Positions 57,868 through 64,000 of a DNA stretch of 64,000 bases are shown here, in pieces. A program made the translations under genes and the position numbers. Under the pieces are notes generated by a model, which saw only the letters and a list, made by a program, of their open reading frames with translations, was not told the DNA's origin and did no database searches. Each line of letters starts with the position of its first letter. Within the stretch, counting starts at the first letter, position 1. Origin of the DNA: Acanthococcus lagerstroemiae (Eukaryota; Arthropoda; Insecta; Hemiptera; Eriococcidae); assembly GCA_031841125.1 (NCBI GenBank), contig CM063110.1, positions 52,737,946 through 52,801,945 of the forward strand, in the 5' to 3' direction.

Positions 57868-59530
57868 ACTAGCACACTGTTGCAAACTGGTACCATCACC
57901 CAACCAGATAGTAATTGGGCAGAGTATGCTGAGCCGTCATTTTTGTCCTTTCATTCCCCGTGCAACTTTGATTGTTGCTTGGGATTCGTGCCGCGACATG
58001 TTCGCTTGTTATCGAGAAAATTAAGGATCAAAATGGCGGCTGGGCATACCCGTGGTTATAGAACTCTTATAGTAGTAGCTGGTAACGCTGTCGGCTGTGA
58101 GCTAGCCTTTGACAGTTTTTGGAAAATTTATTTCAGTTTTCTCTGCTGTATTCTTAGCTGTATCAGTGACATATCATTCCAACAATTCATAGTTGGCTCC
58201 TTAAGTCTTGATATTGAAAATTCAAATTATTAGATACTCTTCTGTCACCTGTACCATGATACCTATATGATTCTTTCATTTCCTCGCACTGCGGTCTTTA
58301 AGTATCCCTGTTAACATGACTGCAAGATCTGGTACAAAACGTTGACATCAATCGCCTGAGATGAACTTTAATTACGGTGTGATGATGTCTTACTTTGTGC
58401 TCATAATTTTTGTAGTTCGTTAATGTTTCATTTTCGTTGTAAATACTGATCGTTTCGTATTAATACCCTGTATAGAAATGAAGAAAATGAACCGGGACTA
58501 ATTGCTGAATGGAAATATGACATTTGCACTGGATTAGAATTCGCAAAAAAAACCATAAATTATGTGCGTTGCTAGTTGGAAAATAAAACGTTGGGTTTCC
58601 CCAATGTTTGATATTTTACGCGTTATGCGCTCACGATTATATTATTCTAAATGTCGACATTGCTTCTGTGCTCAAGTGTATTTGAATTGAGGTTAAATAT
58701 ACTGTGTGTGAAAGGTAATGAACGGGTACAACCAAAGATGAGTTCAGGAATGGGCAAATGTGAGATATAAATGTTCTTCATCGTTTGGTTCGTTCATTCC
58801 TCAATTAAACTGTATACACGTTATTACGTAACGTTCTTGATACATGTCAATGACGAAGATCCATTTCGTTCGCTCTTCAGCCTCGATGTTTCTGAATTAC
58901 TTCTACGTATACTGAACACGTTAAGGAAAGTTGCCAAACGTTTAGTCTTTAGCATCTTCGTGTTATTCGCAATTAAATTAGCTCTGTGTCGAGTCATTCT
59001 GCATTATTTAGTAATGCTCGATTGGAAATTTCCTTTAAAAAATCGGCCTCTTACTGGTTTTTTTTGTTTTTTTAATTTTTTTTTTAAACTGTTGTCAGGC
59101 CTAATTTTGGTGTACAGCTATTGGCGTTGAAATACGGTTAGTGAAACAGAGTATACCAGTAGTGAAAAAATCAATGAAAATGTAAAAGTTACTTCCAGTT
59201 GATTTCCTGCTAGCTCAAAAAGTGATGGATAATCGTCCGGATTGCTGGAACTTCGATGCTCGCTTTATAACCCCGGATGTAGTGTGAATTCCAGTTTCTG
59301 ATTATTGATCTGCACATGTTCTAATAGCAATTTCTGAAATGTAGAATTCGCCTTTCAAGAGAACGAACAAATGACGAGAATTAGTATGAGAGAAATAAAC
59401 TGTAGATTCCACCCAACTACTGAGAGGGGGTAAAAAGGAGAGACTCTTGAAACTCATGTTTCTTTTTGTTTAGATAAATTATTTTTATCAGTTTGTTTTG
59501 TTGAAAGACGTTCTTACCAATACCTACCAA
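57868..59530. other. no gene seen
   Basis: Two long frames (to 58233, and 58771-59130 plus) have no recognisable domain. The second is Leu/Phe-rich as expected of T-rich DNA. Confidence 0.35.
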
Positions 59531-59995
59531 GGCATAGTTCTGGATGAATAATGTTTGCTGACATTATATGTGTCCTCATAGCTCCTATAGTTACAGCATA
59601 GCGCAGGCACTACCAAGTGTAGCCCAATACTGTTACAGTATACGGATTCCCTGCCATGCCCTGGAGTACTTGACTGCCTTGTGCCGCGCAGTCCTAGATA
59701 CGTGGTTGCCGACATTGTGTGTCCTCATGGCTCCTACACCTGCTACATAGCGCTGGTACAGCCATGCGTGGCCCAATACTGGCATAGTATATAGATTCAC
59801 TGTCATACCCAAACAGTACTTTAGCTGGCTTTTGCCGCGCAGTTCTGAATGAATAATGGTTGTCGACATTGTGTGTTCTCATGGCTCCTACACCTACTAC
59901 ATAGCGCTGGCACAGCCATGTGTGGCCCGATACTGACATAGTATATGGATTTACAGCCATGTCCAACAGTACTTAGCTGACTTGTGCCAAGAGTT
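59531..59995. repeat. satellite-like tandem repeat, ~152-bp unit x 3
   Basis: Units begin at about 59556, 59707 and 59861 (periods 151 and 154). Shared words are GACATTGTGTGTCCTCATGG, CTCCTACACCT, TACATAGCGCTGG, CAGCCATG, GTGGCCCAATACTG, CATAGTATAT and TTGCCGCGCAGT. A partial lead-in (GCATAGTTCTGGATGAATAATG) precedes unit 1. Copies 2 and 3 are most similar. Confidence 0.92.
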
Positions 59996-60522
59996 GGTTC
60001 GACATTGGCTCACGATAAGCCTAACAAATTGTATTTTTAAAACGGTTGAAGGAGTCTTGAAAATTGAGACTTCCAGTTAGTCTACTTTTCAGAGTCAGTG
60101 GTCTAGCCACCTGGTTTCTACTCTTCAAAGGTTGTCACCTTTTAAATTCTGTTCTCAGTTCAGAACAGATGCTTACCTACTACATTTCTGGAAGTTTCAA
60201 TCATCATGCGAATGAATGTATTTGTGATGTAACACCTTTTCCATCTTCAGACTTCCAAAATGTTTCTCATTTATGAAAAATATGGCGATATTTTCTGTTC
60301 TCTGATAGTATTTATGTTCTTTTTTAACTAAAATTTTAAACCGCATTATGGTAATTAACATGCTCCGAGCTCGGTTACCACTACATCCTCATATTTCTGG
60401 AGATGCCACTTCCACTTCGAACATTTTTGGATGATTTTGCTCATGTGCGGATGAGAAGACAACAGTGTGTCTTTGGAAGTGTGCTCTCTATTAACTGGGA
60501 TTTTCAATAAATCATATTATGC

Positions 60523-60612
60523 GAATGAATGTACTTGCGTTTGGGTGCCACTTGAATAAATATACTTGTGCTTGGGTGCCTGTCGAATGAATGTACTTGT
60601 GTTCAGGCCCCA
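60523..60612. repeat. 31-bp minisatellite, ~2.8 copies
   Basis: GAATGAATGTACTTGYGTTTGGGTGCC-type units start at 60523, 60554 and 60585, a constant 31 bp. A single related word occurs at about 60209 (GCGAATGAATGTATTTGTG). Confidence 0.85.
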
Positions 60613-60815
60613 CATTTTTACTGCCTGATATTAGTAGATGATTTCGCTCATTGGCAAAGAAGGCATGTCTGCAGTATTTGTCTCTCCTCCAATAGTAGGG
60701 ATGTACTTGCTCTCGTTCTGCAACTTCCAACAGTCTAACAAATGCTGATGACTGTCAGCCATTGTTATGTCTGTATCCGCGGTAACATCGTGCCCTGTGT
60801 CGCATATATGAACGC

Positions 60816-60836
60816 AAAAAAAAAAAAAAAAAAAAA
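60816..60836. repeat. A21 homopolymer
   Basis: Uninterrupted run of 21 A. It is not preceded by any recognisable retroelement on the plus strand. Confidence 0.9.
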
Positions 60837-60839
60837 TCA

Positions 60840-62811
60840 AACTTATAAAAACTTGATCACCTTAGTCGGGTAATCTGATGGTAATTGTATTCAACGCCTT
60901 TGAAATGTATAATAGTGTAAGTGCTTTCGTCCTTTTCGCACTTTCCAAATTCTAAATTGTATCTCCGCTTCCTCTGTGTACCCTTCTGGTTATGAATAAT
61001 TCATTTCATTTGTTTGTCGAAAATTTCGTGTATATACGGCGGACTAATTACCTAAACTGAGAAGTTCTCTTTAATTTCGAGAAAATATACTCGGGAAGTG
61101 ATACAGATATTTTGTTAACATTTAAAGAGTCATTGAAATCGCGACTTGGGTAACTTTCGTCGCATGGATGTTGCTCGCTGCGCGCCGTTTCGCTTTAAAC
61201 AAGTAATTTGAATTTATTTCTCGTTTTTCGATCTCGGTATAGCTAAAAGAAAGAAAGAAATAAAGAAAAAAAAGGTATCTAGCATTTTGAAAGTGAAAAT
61301 TTGCGCATTATCGCAGACTGGCGAATGCTGCAAATGCTGTATATACCGTTGAAGGCTGTTTTCGCATTGTTTTAAATGAAATTTTCGCTTCACCGTGTCA
61401 CGAAATTCGTCGTGCTGGCGTCGATGAATTTGCGATGATAGCCATTTGCAGTTGAAACTGTTTCAGTTTAATCGAAAAAGTGGGATGATTGTCGAACTGA
61501 ATGTATAACTACACGAATTTGCTCGTGAAAAGCGCTTGAATAAGTATTATCGTGAACTAGATTCGTTCTTGGTTTCAACATTCTCACGAAGATGAAACTG
61601 GAATTAGTACACCTAGAATTTCGTAAATTAGAAGTATTGATCGCGTACGAAATAGATTAATTTAAGATAAAGGAATCAGATTTTCTGTATAAGTTCTGCA
61701 GCTTTAAATGAGCTTTTTGTGTGCATTCATTATTATTTGGTATTCCGTAGCTACTGCTGGTGTTATGCGCGTGAGAATTTAATTTTGTGATATATAAGCA
61801 CGTATGGGTGAACATTATAAACATTCAAATTAGTTGACAGTTAATTGCAGACGAGGAAATACGAACACGAAGCTAACTTCCTTTAGTGTGGGGGGGGGGA
61901 TTATTCGATCCTGCTGCTGCAATCAGTATGGATTTTCAAACCCTGCTAAACCTAAAAGTTCTTGTTATTTTTCTATGCATCAGACTTCTCCTCGTATTGA
62001 TGGTGCACCCCTTTAAAACTCAAGGCTCTTCTTTGGTACATGCTGCTCAGTATCAATTGCTGTCTTGCATGAGCGTAGTTAGATTCGTTCCCTGCTGTTG
62101 TCCTTCAGGTGAAACCTTTAAAATGTTCATACTGTGTAATGACCTCAGACAGCAGTCCATACTAATATGTTGATAAATTGTAGGGTTTTGCTTCTAGATT
62201 TCGTACTATCTGCTAACCCACTTGTGTGTTCTCTTTTATGATCTTAATTCGTCCTCGTGTCTTCTGTCTCTTCCTGACCGTTTTCCTGTCCCTGTTGTTG
62301 ATTGCGGGTTAGCAGTGATCTTGATCAACCAAGTGAGTTTCATATCAATAACAGTTTAGTTTTCGCAACTGGTATCTAGGCGAGACCAATCTTGACAACT
62401 AAGTGGCAATTAGTCTAAGGCAACTAAAGGAACATACTTGAGAAGACACCTGAATGGCAGGTCAGTATCTGATATTTAATATGGTAGTAAGCGAAATCAT
62501 AATGCGAGGTGGTATTCTATTACTTTGAGTCCAGGTAGGGCTAAGTGATCGGTTTGTAGGTAACCCATTTGACGTGTTGTGTTGTACGTGTTTATTGCTG
62601 TTAGTATTCCATGGCAGTAGTTTCTTTCATTGTCTGCGTCGATTGTTTTCAGATGGAGTTAGGATGACAGTAGAGTACCCCACTAGAAGGTGCTGATTAG
62701 AATTGACATTACAAAGGCGTGGATGACAGTGGTGTCACAGTGGAAAAGTTGATGAGTAACTAGCTATCTTTACCAAAAGATATGCCTCCAAATTGCTTGT
62801 TCTTGCTACAG
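60840..62811. other. no gene seen; 10-nt G run at 61890
   Basis: Short frames only. CTGCTGTTGTCCTTCAG followed by GTGAAA at 62109 has an acceptor-donor junction look, but the donor half is weak. Confidence 0.35.
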
Positions 62812-63021
62812 GATGAAGCTGAATTTGTATCTGACAGCGGGTGCCTAAAAGCTGTCCTTCAAACAGTAGCTAAATACTACATGTACGAGTATGATTCTGT
62901 ACTTCCTTCACTTCGCCGAATTATACTGACCGAGGGTGGGAGGTTGAATTCAGTGGAGGATGCTAGCGCTACAAAATCGAATGATAGGACTGCTTCGTTA
63001 GGATTATGTGGCCGAAGAAGA
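62812..63021 (+). CDS. possible internal exon, unrecognised
   Basis: CTTGTTCTTGCTACAG (acceptor-like, ends 62811) opens a frame reading DEAEFVSDSGCLKAVLQTVA, then KYYMYEYDSVLPSLRRIILT and onward to a stop at 63052. Candidate donors inside are weak (GTGGGA at about 62936, GTGAAT at about 63022). The amino-acid mix looks protein-like, but I recognise nothing and no partner exon. Confidence 0.18.
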
Positions 63022-63054
63022 GAAGTGAATCTTCTCGTACTCGCTCCTGAATAA

Positions 63055-64000
63055 ATGGTGTGAATTTCCCGAAAAATGACTTCAAATGTAAATGCTGATA
63101 CTACCGACGTGTATTTTTACAGAGTACAAAAAGTTTATTAGCGATTTCTCCAGATTCAGACTGTATTCAAATTCTGTCCGAGTGAATTTTGCGGCGATTG
63201 CTCTTCTTAGAATACCTTGATCTGGAAACGTGTTTTGTCAACAGGATCACGAATCACGATCAGGCCAATATAGGTCTTACGTGCTTCGTAATCTATCCGC
63301 CTTAATTTGAGGCCAGATTATGTCGCGTACATTTCACGAAACACTAATGACAACGTTATCGAATTTCTTATCACTCATTCAACCGTACACACTTCCATGT
63401 TTACTTGGTCGGAGCACACTAACGAAGATAATGATATTTATATTATCATATATACACATGTGCCGCAATTCGGTACATCGCATGTAATAATGTAATCGTC
63501 TCAATTTGCCAAATACTCGTTGTGCCTACAACTCGCACAGTCAGGCAGAGGACGAGAGTGAGTGAAATTTCAAATGCTCGCCGCAGGTTTCGAAGCCCAC
63601 TATACCCACGTACGCCTCTGCGCGCTTGTCGATTACGATCTAGTCAAGTGTTATACAACTTTTCATCTTTCCGCAGGCAGGGGGCTCTAACCTTCAAACC
63701 CTCTCGAGCGGTTCGAATGAAACGTACGCTGCTTTGGTAAAACCAAATTATGTTTCGACATCTTGGTCACATTTTTTTTGGTACCAGCCCTGGATTGCAG
63801 AGTAGATCGGCTGTGGTAGAGTTGACTGCGGGTAGAGGCGTTAGTATAATGCGTTTTGGTTTCTCGATTCGCATTGTTGTTGAAAATTGTAGATATGTAA
63901 CTGCAATAGAATACGGGCCTAATTGCAACCGTCGCATCAGTAGGAAGTGAAGGTGGGTCGGGCCAGTCATCGCCCCTCGTGTGCGGCGTCGACAAGAATT
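63055..64000. other. no gene supported at the right edge
   Basis: Overlapping frames of up to about 100 codons lie on both strands in a CpG-rich patch (63500-64000). None shows a motif, and any feature here could continue beyond the window. Confidence 0.3.

Noticed and set aside
57667..58233. Longest open frame in the window (about 188 codons, plus strand)
   Set aside because: It starts inside a TIR element and crosses its right arm, has no recognisable domain, and its codon use looks like background. Treated as fortuitous.
58771..59130. 119-codon hydrophobic plus-strand frame
   Set aside because: Hydrophobicity follows from T-rich sequence. No membrane-protein pattern or homologue was recognised.
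63500..64000. CpG-rich patch with overlapping frames at the window edge, as a gene start
   Set aside because: Frames on both strands are equally open and none has motif support. It cannot be judged without the adjacent sequence.

Overview
This is an AT-rich, CpG-tolerant eukaryotic nuclear window with no bacterial or organellar features. It carries dead LINEs, several hAT-type TIR elements, tRNA-headed SINEs, a mariner remnant and a Harbinger-like MITE. That repertoire, together with insect-like splice signals and T-rich branch and pyrimidine tracts, points to an arthropod, most likely an insect. The order cannot be fixed from the sequence alone. No complete host protein-coding gene, tRNA, rRNA or CRISPR array is visible. 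Nearly all readable protein is fossil transposon.

Layout. 0-5 kb: a possible small-intron gene 5' end (1.7-2.05 kb), a 247-bp tandem duplication, and a minus-strand remnant of a basic coiled-coil ORF of unknown repeat-associated type (3.1-4.1 kb). 5-9 kb: a short MITE, a 701-bp hAT element with perfect TIR and TSD, a complete 420-bp tRNA-derived SINE, and a pogo-like remnant. 9.9-11.2 kb: two LINE 3' ends in opposite orientation. 11.4-16.9 kb: poly-C/G-associated repeats, MITEs and two SINE copies. 16.9-19.6 kb: a decayed LINE with endonuclease and RT, carrying a second, 5'-truncated LINE with a 16-bp TSD. 19.6-28.5 kb: mostly featureless, with two small hAT MITEs.

28.5-30.3 kb is a three-layer nest: a hAT C-terminal remnant, then a Buster/ZBED-type hAT copy, then a SINE with a 19-bp TSD inserted in its dimerisation-domain coding sequence. 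30.9-31.7 kb holds a LINE (minus). 33.0-33.3 kb holds a TATA-like box and a high-GC3 signal-peptide ORF that is the best candidate host exon. After it come a Ty3/gypsy RT scrap (33.7 kb) and a LINE (36.7-38.8 kb). MITEs lie at 39.1, 41.7, 42.3 and 44.6 kb. At 44,065 a pyrimidine-rich acceptor abuts GTAAGT directly, the signature of a recursive-splicing ratchet point. 45.5-47.6 kb is a LINE (minus) split by a Harbinger-like MITE and a deleted mariner. 51.1-51.9 kb is the best preserved RT. 54.8-55.6 kb is an unusual quasi-palindromic AGTAGT/ACTACT block. 59.5-60.0 kb is a ~152-bp satellite-like triplication.

Overall the window looks like intronic and intergenic DNA shaped by repeated transposon insertion. 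If the 33.16-kb exon and the 44.07-kb ratchet point belong to one plus-strand gene, much of the right half would be a single very long intron. That link is inference.
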